Shown here piece after piece: positions 1 through 8,971 of a stretch of DNA of 64,000 nucleotides. How positions within the stretch are numbered: the stretch's first letter is position 1; every line of letters begins with the position of its first letter. Made by a program: the position numbers and the translations under genes. The stretch lies in NCBI GenBank assembly GCA_046329555.1, contig JAXLUK010000004.1:1-64000 (forward strand). Direction: 5' to 3'. The stretch is from UBA1941 sp046329555. Its GTDB lineage: Bacteria > Bacteroidota > Bacteroidia > Chitinophagales > LD1. The notes under the pieces were generated by a model. It did not search any database. It had not been told where the DNA came from and saw nothing but the letters and a program-made list of their open reading frames with translations.

Positions 1-1786
1 TTCGGTAACTTTTTAAATTAAAATACTGATAGGTAACCGGTGAGGTGTAGGCATTGGTCAACGCCAAATCAATTTTGTTATTGATTAGATTGAAGAAACC
101 GCTGTTCATCCACTTGATCTGGTGCTTTTTAATGTTGAAAGTAAAATCAACCGATGCCTGCACATTATGACCTTGCTCCGGTTTTAAGTTGGTGTTTCCG
201 TTGATGTCGTGATTACTGTCTTTGAACTGTAAGAATAACTCTTTAAGTGAGGGTGAACGGTAGCCTAGTCCATACGACGCTCTGAGTGTAAGCCAGGGCG
301 CCACTTCACTCTTGATATTCAAGGATGGTACAATAGGAGTCCTAAATCGGGTGTTGTAGCTAATACGGGCTGCCGGTTGAATTTCAAACTGCGGAACAGG
401 CTTCCACCTAAGCCCTGCAAAAGCTGCAAAATCGCCCATTTCCGCACTTCCATCGGTAATACGTAGTTGCTTGGTCCATTCCTGATTTAAATCGATGCCG
501 AACTGGAAACTGGCCTTTTGCTTTTTGGTACTCACCGTATATGTTGCCCGGGCAGTTAGCTGATGGTAGAATGCGGTATCCTGCGACTCATCCTTTCGCG
601 GTTTCTCCACCATCGTGTTGAGGTCTTTGGTGTAATTATTTAAAAACCGGATAAAGCCAGAATACCCTGCGGTGAAATCAACCTGAGAAAAATCTTTGAT
701 GAATACAGTGCCTGCAACTGTGGCGCGCGGACGGTAAGAGGTAAAATGTTGATCGAAGGCGTAAGTGGTACCCGGTACCAGATTACCCCGGTCTAGCATC
801 AATTCCCTGAAAAAAGAAAGCGTTGTGCTGATGCGAAACCGGGATGCGGTATAGGAGTACTTCAAATCAGCGGTATATTGTTCTTTGGGGCGCCAATCTT
901 TATGTCGGGAAGTATCAATTGCAGAAAATCCATCAAAGAAATTTCTGCTACCACTTAGGTAGAATTGCGATTTCTTCCAGTGAACACCACCATTGAGTTC
1001 TATGTTGTACTGACCAACCGTTTCGTAATATGCTTTAAGATTTACCGAGTATTTATCTTGTTGTCCGGATTTGGTAATTAGATTGATTACACCACCCATG
1101 GCGTCGGTGCCGTAAACCACGCTGAGCGGACCTTTCACAATTTCGACCTTTTCGATATTGGATAATGAAATTTGACTCAGATCAAGCTTGCCATCCAGGC
1201 GGCCAACTAAGGGTACACCATCTACCATTATTTTCACGCCTTCACCTGAAATACCTTGAAGGCTAATTCCACTTCCAAATACTGCATCTTGTGTGGCATC
1301 TATATTCAGGTTGCCCTGCAGGGCTTCCCTTAAATTACTGGCGCCTCTGGTACGAAAATCCTTCTCGGTTAAAACCTTCACTTCATATACTGAATTGCGG
1401 GTGGCATTGGGTAAATATTGCCCGGTAACCACAACTTCTTCTGTATTGTTAAACTGCTTAACCATCCCAAATACTTTAGATGTATTAGGTTGAAGGGTAT
1501 CGGTGTAAGTCTGATAACTTAAGTAAGACACCATTACTTGAACCGCAGCATCAGTTTGTATTTGAAGTTGCCCGTTTTTATCGGATAACAGGATGGTGGT
1601 ATTTTTTTCGCTGGCACCCAACTGGCGAACCCGCACAATGGCTTCAGACAATGGTTGTTTGGAATCGGCATCACGTAAGGTGAGCAAGCAGCGCCCGGTA
1701 GTGGTTTGCGCCGAAACCACCATAGATAGTAACCCAAAAATCCCCCCAAACGCTAAAACTTTACCCCCCCAACTGGTGCGTCTCAT
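1..1786 (-). CDS. TonB-dependent outer-membrane receptor, 3' end beyond the window
   Basis: This reverse-strand frame is open from an ATG at 1786 to the window edge, about 595 codons, so the end of the barrel is missing. The N-terminus has a signal peptide ending around VVSAQ. A carboxypeptidase-regulatory-like beta domain follows, then a plug domain with the segments EEVVVTGQY, LREALQGN and VEIVKGPLSVVYGTDAMGGVINLIT. The plug is typical of BtuB/FepA-type receptors. These proteins import chelated metals, cobalamin or oligomers across the outer membrane with energy from TonB-ExbBD. The substrate cannot be told from this part. The next gene is divergent. Confidence 0.9.
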   Translation of the reverse strand, partial: MRRTSWGGKVLAFGGIFGLLSMVVSAQTTTGRCLLTLRDADSKQPLSEAIVRVRQLGASEKNTTILLSDKNGQLQIQTDAAVQVMVSYLSYQTYTDTLQPNTSKVFGMVKQFNNTEEVVVTGQYLPNATRNSVYEVKVLTEKDFRTRGASNLREALQGNLNIDATQDAVFGSGISLQGISGEGVKIMVDGVPLVGRLDGKLDLSQISLSNIEKVEIVKGPLSVVYGTDAMGGVINLITKSGQQDKYSVNLKAYYETVGQYNIELNGGVHWKKSQFYLSGSRNFFDGFSAIDTSRHKDWRPKEQYTADLKYSYTASRFRISTTLSFFRELMLDRGNLVPGTTYAFDQHFTSYRPRATVAGTVFIKDFSQVDFTAGYSGFIRFLNNYTKDLNTMVEKPRKDESQDTAFYHQLTARATYTVSTKKQKASFQFGIDLNQEWTKQLRITDGSAEMGDFAAFAGLRWKPVPQFEIQPAARISYNTRFRTPIVPSLNIKSEVAPWLTLRASYGLGYRSPSLKELFLQFKDSNHDINGNTNLKPEQGHNVQASVDFTFNIKKHQIKWMNSGFFNLINNKIDLALTNAYTSPVTYQYFNLKSYR

Positions 1787-1889
1787 GCCGGGTGCAAAAT
1801 TAGTTCATTGTCAAATGAGTCTGTCATGAATTTGTCAGAAACGACTATCTGGAATTTCCTTCTAAAACAGCTAAAATTGCTTATTTTAG

Positions 1890-2498
1890 ATGCGGATGAT
1901 GAAATTGTTGTGGCTGTTGTGGGGTGTTTTGGCATCGCTCACTGTAGGGGCTCAATGGAACAAGGGTACCATTCAGGCAGGAGGCACTTTCGGTTTTGAA
2001 TTTAAGAAGTCATCCGATAAATCCAGTCAGTTTGAAATAGGACTTTCTCCTCAATTAGGTTTTTTTGTTTCTAAACATTTTGTTGCAGGCCCGCAGGTTT
2101 ACATAGGTTATTCAGAAAGCCGAAATGCTGCAGGTGGCTTTCACTCCATGCTCAATGTGCTGGTGGGGCCTTTTTTTAGGTATTATGCCAAAATAGGGGA
2201 GCGGGTAGCTGTTTTTGGACATGTGTCGCCGCTGATCGGCGGTGGGAATGAGCGTTTCTATACGGATGCTAAGCAACCCTACATCAAAACCTTTCAATTA
2301 CAATGGGAGGCCGGACCAGGGCTCGCGATTTGGCTAAATCCGAATGTGGCGCTCACACCGGCTGTTTATTATCGTGGTCGTTATTACAACAACGCGTTGA
2401 TGAATACCAACACTACTTCGGTATCGGCCACCGAGCATGGGGTTATCTTTAATTTAGGCTTGCAAGTATTTCTAACCAAAACAAAAAAACAACCATGA
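1890..2498 (+). CDS. Outer-membrane beta-barrel protein (porin-family fold)
   Basis: The 202-residue protein begins with a signal peptide (LLWLLWGVLASLTVGAQ). Alternating hydrophobic strands rich in Gly, Tyr and Phe follow, and the C-terminus is a strand-like NLGLQVFLTK. This matches small OmpX/OmpW-like barrels of Bacteroidota. No catalytic motif is visible and the function is unknown. Its stop overlaps the start of the TPR gene by four bases (ATGA), so the two are probably translationally coupled and are followed by a sterol-desaturase-like gene in the same operon. Confidence 0.75.
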   Translation: MRMMKLLWLLWGVLASLTVGAQWNKGTIQAGGTFGFEFKKSSDKSSQFEIGLSPQLGFFVSKHFVAGPQVYIGYSESRNAAGGFHSMLNVLVGPFFRYYAKIGERVAVFGHVSPLIGGGNERFYTDAKQPYIKTFQLQWEAGPGLAIWLNPNVALTPAVYYRGRYYNNALMNTNTTSVSATEHGVIFNLGLQVFLTKTKKQP

Positions 2499-3907
2499 TG
2501 GAAGAAGATAGAATGGATGATTTTGGCGAAATGATGGATTTGGTGAAGCGTTACGAAGATGCTGAGGCGGCAAATGCTTCACTCTTCCTAGATGAAGACT
2601 CGTATGAAAGAATAGTGGAATTTTATCTGGAAAACCGAATATTCAAACGGGCACTTCAAGTGGCTGATACGGCGCTGGATGTGTACCCGTATGCGGTGGA
2701 ATTATGGATACAGAAGGCAGCGGTGCTAACAGAACAAAACAAGTTTGATGAAGCTTTGGAAATTTTGAAGCACGCGGAAAGCCTGGATCGTACGGAAGTG
2801 CCTATTTATCTGCTACGCGCTGATATTTATCTCGCTCAGGGAAAACACACGAATGCGCTGGATATGGTAGAGGAGGGGCTGCAAGTAGCTGATGGTGGTA
2901 TGGATACCGCAGATTTGCTACTGGAACGAGCCGATATTTATGAAGATATGGGACTGTATGATAAAGTGTTTGTTGCGCTTCAGGAGGTTTTATCAGTGTA
3001 TCAGGAAAACGAAGAGGCGCTAGGCAGAATTTGGTTTGCAGCAGAACTTTCTGAGGCATTTTCCGCAAGTCGTGAATTTCACAGTGCGTACGTAGAACAG
3101 TTCCCTTACAGCCAAATGGGTTGGTTTAACCTAGGTCATGCCAATTTAGGATTGAAGCAATACGATGAAGCTGTAGAAGCTTTGGAATACGCCATCGCTA
3201 TAGATGACCAGTTTGAAGCGGCCTATGTAATGTTAGGCGATGTATACGCGGAACAGGAAAAATACCGGGAGGCAATCGACAGTTTTTTAGATGCGCTGAA
3301 GTTATCGAGACCGAATAAAGAAACCTTCTGTAAGACCGGGGAATGTTATGCGCGCATTAATGAGTTTCACAAAGCACGTATCTACTTTAGAAAGGCCATT
3401 GCAATAGATCCCTCTTACGATGATGCCTTTTTCCTGGTTGGAGAAACATATCGGGCAGAAGAGAACTACGAGAAAGCAGTTCAGGCCTACTTACGCGCAG
3501 TGAAAATATCTCCTGATAACATTGAATATCTGAACGCGTTGGGCGATGCTTTTATTATGAATGAGCAGGTGGTAGAAGCGGTGGAGGTTTTTGAAAAGGT
3601 AATTTTGTTAGATCATAAGATTAAGCAACATTTTATCAATCTCGCTACTGCCTACTACGGGTTAGAAGAATTTTCACGATGTATGGATACCATGCGCGAA
3701 GGGATTCAACGCTTTCCGGAGGACGCTGATTTATTATATATTCAATTTGTGTTCTTCTGGAACATACGCAATAAGCATGAAGCCATGCTGACGCTGGAAC
3801 GCGCATTGATGCTCGACTTTAGTCAGCATTCACTCATTTTCGAAATGGAACCTGATTTAGAACAGGATGCTGTCATCACCCAGTTAATAGAACAATACCG
3901 CCCATGA
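2495..3907 (+). CDS. Tetratricopeptide-repeat protein
   Basis: The 470-residue soluble protein has no signal peptide. After an acidic N-terminus it consists of consecutive TPR units, for example the segments AYVMLGDVYAEQEKYREAI, AFFLVGETYRAEENYEKAV and LNALGDAFIMNEQVVEAVEV. These repeats usually form a superhelical protein-binding scaffold. It lies in an operon with four-base overlaps at both ends (2495-2498 and 3904-3907). No enzyme domain is visible, and the partner is unknown. Confidence 0.85.
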   Translation: MMEEDRMDDFGEMMDLVKRYEDAEAANASLFLDEDSYERIVEFYLENRIFKRALQVADTALDVYPYAVELWIQKAAVLTEQNKFDEALEILKHAESLDRTEVPIYLLRADIYLAQGKHTNALDMVEEGLQVADGGMDTADLLLERADIYEDMGLYDKVFVALQEVLSVYQENEEALGRIWFAAELSEAFSASREFHSAYVEQFPYSQMGWFNLGHANLGLKQYDEAVEALEYAIAIDDQFEAAYVMLGDVYAEQEKYREAIDSFLDALKLSRPNKETFCKTGECYARINEFHKARIYFRKAIAIDPSYDDAFFLVGETYRAEENYEKAVQAYLRAVKISPDNIEYLNALGDAFIMNEQVVEAVEVFEKVILLDHKIKQHFINLATAYYGLEEFSRCMDTMREGIQRFPEDADLLYIQFVFFWNIRNKHEAMLTLERALMLDFSQHSLIFEMEPDLEQDAVITQLIEQYRP

Positions 3908-5175
3908 AGTCGTACGGACAAATGTTGCTGGTGGCTATGCCCATTTTCCTGTTGTTGATTATTGTAGAACAACTGTGGGGTTGGTTTCGCTGGCGCGAAA
4001 AACCCAATTTTATTGATTCCGTTTCAAGTCTTGCCTCTGGTATGACCAATATTCTGAAATCAACTTTGGGGTTAACTATTGTAGTTGTATCTTATCCCTG
4101 GCTGCGCGATCATTTGGCTTTGTTTCACTTTTCGGAAAACAGTTTTTGGCCCTATGTAATCACTTTTGTTTTCCTTGATTTTACCGGCTATTGGATACAC
4201 CGGCTGGATCATCGGGTCAATTATTTCTGGAATCAACATATTGTTCATCATAGCAGCGAGGAGTTCAACTTGCCTTGTGCACTTCGGCAGGAAATTTCTG
4301 TGTTCACCAATATCTTATCAATTACCATGCTGCCTTTAGCAGTACTGGGTATTGCGCCTGAAGTGGTAGCCCTGATTGGCCCGATCCATTTGTTTGCGCA
4401 GTTCTGGTATCATACCAAGTATATCGGCAAGCTCGGTTTTCTGGAGTGGTTCTTAGTTACACCTTCTCACCATCGGGTTCACCATGCCATGAACGATTTA
4501 TATCTCGACAAAAACTATGGCCAGATTTTTATTTTTTGGGACCGATGGTTTGGCACTTTTCAGGAAGAGCGCGCAGATGTTCCCCCAATTTATGGCGTTC
4601 GCCGGCCTGCAGGTACCTGGAATCCGTACATCATTAACTTCAAACACCTGTGGTTGTTGTTAACTGATTCATGGCGGACGCAATCGTGGCGCGATAAGTG
4701 GCGCGTGTGGTGGATGCCAACCGGCTGGCGGCCCAACGATGTCAGTGAAAAGTATCCGGTTTTCAGCTTACCTCGCGCGGAGGATTTGGTACGGTATGCC
4801 CCGGGTTATTCCAACCTGTTTACCTGGTTTAGCTTGGTTCATACCACCGCCATTTTCTTGTTGCTGTGTTATCTTTTTTCTCAGTTCGGCACATTAAACC
4901 GTCAGGAGATGCTTTTGTACGGACTGTTTTTATTGATTGCCATTTTTGGCTTTACTTCTTTTTTAGATAAAAAACTAAGTGGCTTAAGTGTTATGGTGAT
5001 TACTGCTGTTACCGCTATTTATTGGTTGGTGAAAAATGGCGATTGGTTTGGGCTACAATCTTTATTTGGCGCTGGTGCCCTTTTGGTTGGTGCTTATTTC
5101 GTGATTTCTACCACTGCGGCGGCCATGTTGTTATGGTCAGAAAATAAAAAAGCCGCTCCATCCGGAGCGGCTTAA
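3904..5175 (+). CDS. Sterol desaturase / fatty acid hydroxylase family membrane protein
   Basis: The 423-residue polytopic membrane protein carries the eight-histidine di-iron signature: HRLDH at residues 99-103, HIVHH at 112-116 and HHRVHH near 189-194. The family (ERG3/FAH) uses oxygen and a di-iron centre to hydroxylate or desaturate lipids. Members of this length with extra C-terminal membrane helices resemble the alkylglycerol monooxygenase-like branch. The start overlaps the TPR stop. The last seven codons form a hairpin that also acts as terminator for the opposite strand. A paralogue lies at 17928-19193. Confidence 0.88.
   Translation: MKSYGQMLLVAMPIFLLLIIVEQLWGWFRWREKPNFIDSVSSLASGMTNILKSTLGLTIVVVSYPWLRDHLALFHFSENSFWPYVITFVFLDFTGYWIHRLDHRVNYFWNQHIVHHSSEEFNLPCALRQEISVFTNILSITMLPLAVLGIAPEVVALIGPIHLFAQFWYHTKYIGKLGFLEWFLVTPSHHRVHHAMNDLYLDKNYGQIFIFWDRWFGTFQEERADVPPIYGVRRPAGTWNPYIINFKHLWLLLTDSWRTQSWRDKWRVWWMPTGWRPNDVSEKYPVFSLPRAEDLVRYAPGYSNLFTWFSLVHTTAIFLLLCYLFSQFGTLNRQEMLLYGLFLLIAIFGFTSFLDKKLSGLSVMVITAVTAIYWLVKNGDWFGLQSLFGAGALLVGAYFVISTTAAAMLLWSENKKAAPSGAA
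5145..5172 (-). terminator. Rho-independent terminator of the cdsA-psd-side operon
   Basis: AGCCGCTCC at 5151-5159 pairs perfectly with GGAGCGGCT at 5164-5172 around a 4-nt loop. On the minus strand this is followed by a run of six T. It should end the leftward transcript from the Cys-rich gene and psd. The hairpin lies inside the last codons of the desaturase gene on the other strand. Confidence 0.8.
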
Positions 5176-5191
5176 AATGTGATAACAAGCT

Positions 5192-5455
5192 TTACTTCTT
5201 CTCTTCTTTTTTCGCTGGCTCAGTTGTAGCCGGTTTGTCGTGATGGCAGGCTCCCTTGTCTTTGTTGCATTTTGATTTATCACCTTGGCAACAAGATTTT
5301 TGGCCATTAGCAGATGCTGTAGCATTGCCATGAGCTGCGCAGCAAGCAGCTCCTTTTTCACAAGTTTTTGAACATTCTTTTTTGCCATCACCAGCAGCAA
5401 ATGCCAGTGTTACAGCCAAGGCGGTCATAGCCGCGAACGAAACGATTTTTTTCAT
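5192..5455 (-). CDS. Small secreted Cys/Lys-rich protein, possibly metal binding
   Basis: The 87-residue protein has a clear signal peptide (MKKIVSFAAMTALAVTLAFA). A short mature domain follows with Cys in the pattern CSKTC, ACC, SCC, KC and ACHHD, and then a charged low-complexity tail (PAKKEEKK). The clustered Cys and His suggest metal binding or a disulfide-rich fold, but I recognise no named family. It lies just downstream of psd on the same strand and ends at the strong terminator at 5145-5172. An overlapping 87-codon frame exists, but the signal peptide supports this one. Confidence 0.75.
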   Translation of the reverse strand: MKKIVSFAAMTALAVTLAFAAGDGKKECSKTCEKGAACCAAHGNATASANGQKSCCQGDKSKCNKDKGACHHDKPATTEPAKKEEKK

Positions 5456-5465
5456 GTTTTGCTAT

Positions 5466-6149
5466 TTAAGATTCGAAATCAGGAAGTGTACCGATAACGG
5501 TAATTCCTCCTTTTACTTTTTGTTTAAGATTCACGTCAATTTTGGTGCCAACCGGTAAAAACAAATCTACCCTTGATCCAAATTTAATAAAACCAAACTC
5601 GTTGGCCTGTTCAATGGTATCACCTTCCTCAACATAGTATCTAATCTTGCGGGCTAACTTACCGGCAATCTGACGAATCAGAATTTCGGGACCTTCTTCC
5701 TTGGCGATAACTACAGTGTTCCGTTCATTTTTTTCGCTGCTCTTGGGGTGCCAGGCTACCAGGTATTCACCCGGATGGTATTTTTGATAGGTAACTTTAC
5801 CTGAAACCGGACTGCGGTTCACATGAACATTGGCAGGCGACATGAAGATGGAAACCTGAATGCGCTTGTCTTTAAAATACTCGTTTTCGTCGGTATGTTC
5901 AATCACCACAACCTTGCCGTCGGCAGGTGCGATAATGTGGTTGTCGCTGATATTATACTCGCGATGCGGTATACGGAAAAAGGAAATGAAGGCCAACAAT
6001 ACCGCCGTAGACACAAAGGCGAGTATTACCGATAGTGCGGCACTATGCATGATGATAGCAACCGGCAGGTTGATAAGCACCAGAATCAGGCCAGTAACGA
6101 TAATTACGGTATGACCTTCGCGGTGAACGCTGATTTTCTTCTTAATCAT
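5466..6149 (-). CDS. psd: Phosphatidylserine decarboxylase, short form
   Basis: It decarboxylates phosphatidylserine to phosphatidylethanolamine at the inner membrane. The 227 residues have an N-terminal hydrophobic region (about 14-60), the APADGKV motif near 74-80, the NVHVNRSP segment near 107-114, and the self-cleavage site FGSR with Gly191-Ser192. Ser192 becomes the pyruvoyl cofactor of the alpha chain. The length fits the archaetidylserine-decarboxylase-like type common in Bacteroidota. The gene follows cdsA, which makes CDP-diacylglycerol for the same pathway. A pssA gene is not in the window. Confidence 0.95.
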   Translation of the reverse strand: MIKKKISVHREGHTVIIVTGLILVLINLPVAIIMHSAALSVILAFVSTAVLLAFISFFRIPHREYNISDNHIIAPADGKVVVIEHTDENEYFKDKRIQVSIFMSPANVHVNRSPVSGKVTYQKYHPGEYLVAWHPKSSEKNERNTVVIAKEEGPEILIRQIAGKLARKIRYYVEEGDTIEQANEFGFIKFGSRVDLFLPVGTKIDVNLKQKVKGGITVIGTLPDFES

Positions 6150-6203
6150 TTATAAGGAACCAGGAAAAAGGCGCGGGCAAAAGTAGGATATATGATTAAA
6201 AAA

Positions 6204-7097
6204 TTAAAACTTAATTAATTGTATGGCAAACAGCAAGTTAGATACTTCATCTACCATCCAAATGCTAAAAACACCGAAAGGTACTGCCAGTAAAATGGCA
6301 TCAAAGCGGTCTAAAAAGCCACCATGTCCGGGGAGAATACTTCCAGAATCTTTAATTCCAATACTCCGCTTCAATAGTGATTCGGCCAAATCGCCAAAAG
6401 TGGCGAAGATCAGGGTAATCACCGCGATAATCACCCATTGCATGGAAGTGTAGTGGGCGGGCTGGAAGTTATAGCGTGTTGCCAAAAACTGTAAAATGAC
6501 CGGATACCACCAGGCCAATAACAACGACAACAATAAACCGCCACCACTGCCTTCAATGGTCTTCTTTGGTGAGATTCTTTCAAACAATTTATGCCGACCA
6601 ATAAGTGAACCCACGATGTAGCACATTGAATCGTAGAACCAGATGAGGAAAAGCCATGCCAATGTAAATAGTGCGCCTTTATCAAAATACAGCTTGTTCA
6701 GTAGCATCACCGGCATTAGCAGGTAAATTACAGCAGCCAGGTTCCAGGCGATGTTCTGAAAGGGATTTTCAGATTTAGAAAACAACTCGATTACAAAGTA
6801 AATGGCCAGTATGACCGGTAGCAGTATGCCTACATCAGCCAGTACATAGCGTTGGCAAAGCAGAAATGATAGCGCAAAGGCGACCCCACAGAGCACCATC
6901 GATATTCTACGGTATTTCTTTGCAAAGCCACCGTCGGCGTGGCGAATGCCCGCTGAAATACCGTAAAACTCGTGAATGCCGCCCAAAAGAGCAGCCAGCA
7001 TTGCTAAAGCATAGGTGTATTTGCTAAACAGAATCGCCGCAATCAGAACGGCCGCGGCGGTTAAACCAGTGGCAGCTCGCACGTAAAAATTCTTCAT
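6204..7097 (-). CDS. cdsA: Phosphatidate cytidylyltransferase
   Basis: It makes CDP-diacylglycerol from phosphatidic acid and CTP, the entry step to all phospholipid head groups. The 297-residue protein has about eight membrane segments, the SPKKTIEGSGGG motif, and the C-terminal family signature around GDLAESLLKRSIGIKDSG followed by PGHGGFLDRFDA, which holds the metal-binding Asp residues. The start overlaps the stop of the CPBP gene by four bases, and psd follows 54 bases downstream, so CPBP-cdsA-psd is probably one operon. Confidence 0.95.
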   Translation of the reverse strand: MKNFYVRAATGLTAAAVLIAAILFSKYTYALAMLAALLGGIHEFYGISAGIRHADGGFAKKYRRISMVLCGVAFALSFLLCQRYVLADVGILLPVILAIYFVIELFSKSENPFQNIAWNLAAVIYLLMPVMLLNKLYFDKGALFTLAWLFLIWFYDSMCYIVGSLIGRHKLFERISPKKTIEGSGGGLLLSLLLAWWYPVILQFLATRYNFQPAHYTSMQWVIIAVITLIFATFGDLAESLLKRSIGIKDSGSILPGHGGFLDRFDAILLAVPFGVFSIWMVDEVSNLLFAIQLIKF

Positions 7098-8044
7098 GTT
7101 GGTTGTGATTGATTATTGGAAGTGGTTTTAGCCAAAAAGTAAAGCAGCGCGCACATGATGCTGCCGGCAATAATGATGATACCTATTGGCGCAGATTGGT
7201 CGTCAGTTATTTCCCGGGGAATCCAGCCTATTTCTGCGGCCATTTTACCGGCTATCATTAGAAAGTTATTGGTGAAATGAGCGAGAATGGAGGTCCATAA
7301 ACTTCCGGAAAATGTATATAGATAACCGAGGATGATGCCCATCCACCAAATCGCTAAAAAATTATTGAATTCACCATGCATCAGACTAAACAATAAGCCA
7401 GAAAAAACAATGGCGGCAGTTCGGCCATTGGTGCCCGTGAGCACATTCATAATTATACCCCGAAAGAATATTTCTTCGCTGAGCGCAGGTAAAAAGGCCA
7501 CGGCAATAGTTAAGGTGATCATCCTGCCCAGGGTGTGTTGGCTGAACAGGGCATTAATTAAAGCATCCGCTAGTTCCTGTCTTGATCGCAGGGACTCCAG
7601 CGCAGCGGGAAGCGGAATGGCCGCATTAATTTGAACCAAGACCTGAATAAAAACTCCGGTTGCTATTATTAGACCTATAGCAATAGCCATGACCCGAAGT
7701 GATACCCCATGATTGAGTCTGGTGAAATCCGAAAAGGTCTGTTTCACAAGCCAGCAAAACAGTGCGGCTGGTAACAAGAACATGCCCAGCGTCATGATGG
7801 TAGTTTGTGCAAACAGAAAGGCGGGAATATCGGCCATTTGCATACTGGCAGTGGTGATGAAATCCTGTGGCTGGGGAATACCATAAAGGTACTTTAAACC
7901 GACCAGGGCTACTACATTGGCGATTCCAAATCCAACCAATACGCAAAGGAAAACCAGCGCCAGCAGGAAGGAAACCTTCACTGGAGCCGGAACCATTGAG
8001 TTGGAAGCCACATGGCCAATTCTTTGGCGCAATCCGCTTAACAT
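7094..8044 (-). CDS. CPBP family intramembrane metalloprotease (CAAX protease/bacteriocin-processing type)
   Basis: The 316-residue polytopic membrane protein carries the family's catalytic pattern: EE at 190-191 with Arg195 (EEIFFRG), His223 in the LMHGEFNN segment, and His256 with Asn260 (HFTNN). These residues are glutamate and histidine ligands and catalysts in Rce1-type proteases. Bacterial members cleave membrane peptides or act as immunity or scaffold factors. The substrate here is unknown. It heads the cdsA-psd operon with a four-base overlap, suggesting a membrane-homeostasis role, which is inference. Confidence 0.88.
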   Translation of the reverse strand: MLSGLRQRIGHVASNSMVPAPVKVSFLLALVFLCVLVGFGIANVVALVGLKYLYGIPQPQDFITTASMQMADIPAFLFAQTTIMTLGMFLLPAALFCWLVKQTFSDFTRLNHGVSLRVMAIAIGLIIATGVFIQVLVQINAAIPLPAALESLRSRQELADALINALFSQHTLGRMITLTIAVAFLPALSEEIFFRGIIMNVLTGTNGRTAAIVFSGLLFSLMHGEFNNFLAIWWMGIILGYLYTFSGSLWTSILAHFTNNFLMIAGKMAAEIGWIPREITDDQSAPIGIIIIAGSIMCALLYFLAKTTSNNQSQPT

Positions 8045-8066
8045 GGAGCAAAGAAAAGGAAATGCA

Positions 8067-8411
8067 CTAAGCCAGCTGAGAAATATATTGTTCTATTTCT
8101 TCCAGTTTCTGCAAGGGTAATCTGGCCAGTTTCTTGTTAATGTCAACCGTCTTTTCGCGCTGCCGGATACAGTTCAGTGGGTGGTCATTTCGGTTTTCCA
8201 GTAGATCGTCGGGAAACCACTCGAAAATATCGTTAGGTGTACAATTTAAAAGAATACACAATCGCTCTATGTGGTCAAGTCGGATTTGACGCACCTGGGC
8301 GTTTTTATACTTATGTGCGGTAAAAGAAACAAAGCCGCCGTCTGTTAAAAATTTGTACGGCTGCTGTACCCCGCGAGCCTTAAATATTCGCTTTAAATTC
8401 AGTTGAAGCAT
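8067..8411 (-). CDS. XRE-family helix-turn-helix transcriptional regulator
   Basis: From the ATG at 8411 the protein has 114 residues. The N-terminal ~65 residues form a Cro/C1-type HTH (MLQLNLKRIFKARG, then a helix pair around YKFLTDGGFVS and the RLDHIERLCILLNCTPNDIFEWFPD segment typical of HTH_26). A charged C-terminal helix may dimerise. A frame extension upstream to 8444 exists, but its sequence does not fit the family. An inverted repeat at 8531-8597 lies just upstream and could be its operator. It precedes the CPBP gene on the same strand by 22 bases. Confidence 0.85.
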   Translation of the reverse strand: MLQLNLKRIFKARGVQQPYKFLTDGGFVSFTAHKYKNAQVRQIRLDHIERLCILLNCTPNDIFEWFPDDLLENRNDHPLNCIRQREKTVDINKKLARLPLQKLEEIEQYISQLA

Positions 8412-8530
8412 ATCAAAGTTTACCGCCAAAAATGCAAAGCCCAATTCGCTTTTGCAGTTTTAGATATTGACTTTTGTTGAAAAGTTCTGGCGTTATCAGT
8501 GTTTTAAAACTAATTATCCAAATTACAGAT

Positions 8531-8597
8531 GCAACAAGGCCAAGTATAACTTCAAAAGAACAAACTACACTTTGAGTTTTTGAAGTTGCTATGTTGC
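8531..8597. promoter_or_regulatory. Nested inverted repeat upstream of the XRE regulator
   Basis: AACTTCAAAA (8548-8557) pairs perfectly with TTTTGAAGTT (8578-8587). It is nested inside GCAACA (8531-8536) and TGTTGC (8592-8597). It lies 120-190 bases upstream of the regulator start, in a 310-base stretch without genes. It could be an operator for autoregulation or a structured leader. No protein-binding evidence is available. Confidence 0.4.
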
Positions 8598-8721
8598 TGG
8601 CCTAAAATACCATCCGCGTGGCAATTGATTTTCTAATTGTTTGAAAGTGAGGTGGTTTCTACATTTTGGGCAATAGCCTGCCACCGCCTGCGAAGACGTT
8701 GCGCTTGCAGCTGCAAAGAGC

Positions 8722-8937
8722 CTATTCGGTAAACTCGCCTGGCGCCTCGCTCAGGTTTTTCCTAAGATTGGATAGGTATTTTTCCCGTAATTGATCGAAA
8801 TTCTGGTTGCGCACTACCGGTAACGGAACACGTTCTGATAGCACATTTACTTTGAGTTCGGGAATTAATTCTCGGATTTGTTCGAGTTCAGAAAGATATA
8901 ATACTTCTTCCTCTGCGGTTAGTGTGATGGTGATCAT
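8722..8937 (-). CDS. Small hypothetical protein
   Basis: The 71-residue frame starts MITITLTAEEE and contains two predicted charged helices rich in Leu and Glu. No signal peptide, membrane helix or known motif is visible. It diverges from the fatty acid desaturase gene across 34 bases. The short length and lack of recognisable family make it uncertain, although codon use resembles its neighbours and no longer frame competes with it. Confidence 0.5.
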   Translation of the reverse strand: MITITLTAEEEVLYLSELEQIRELIPELKVNVLSERVPLPVVRNQNFDQLREKYLSNLRKNLSEAPGEFTE

Positions 8938-8971
8938 AGCGTAAATATACAGAGTTCATTATTATTACAAA

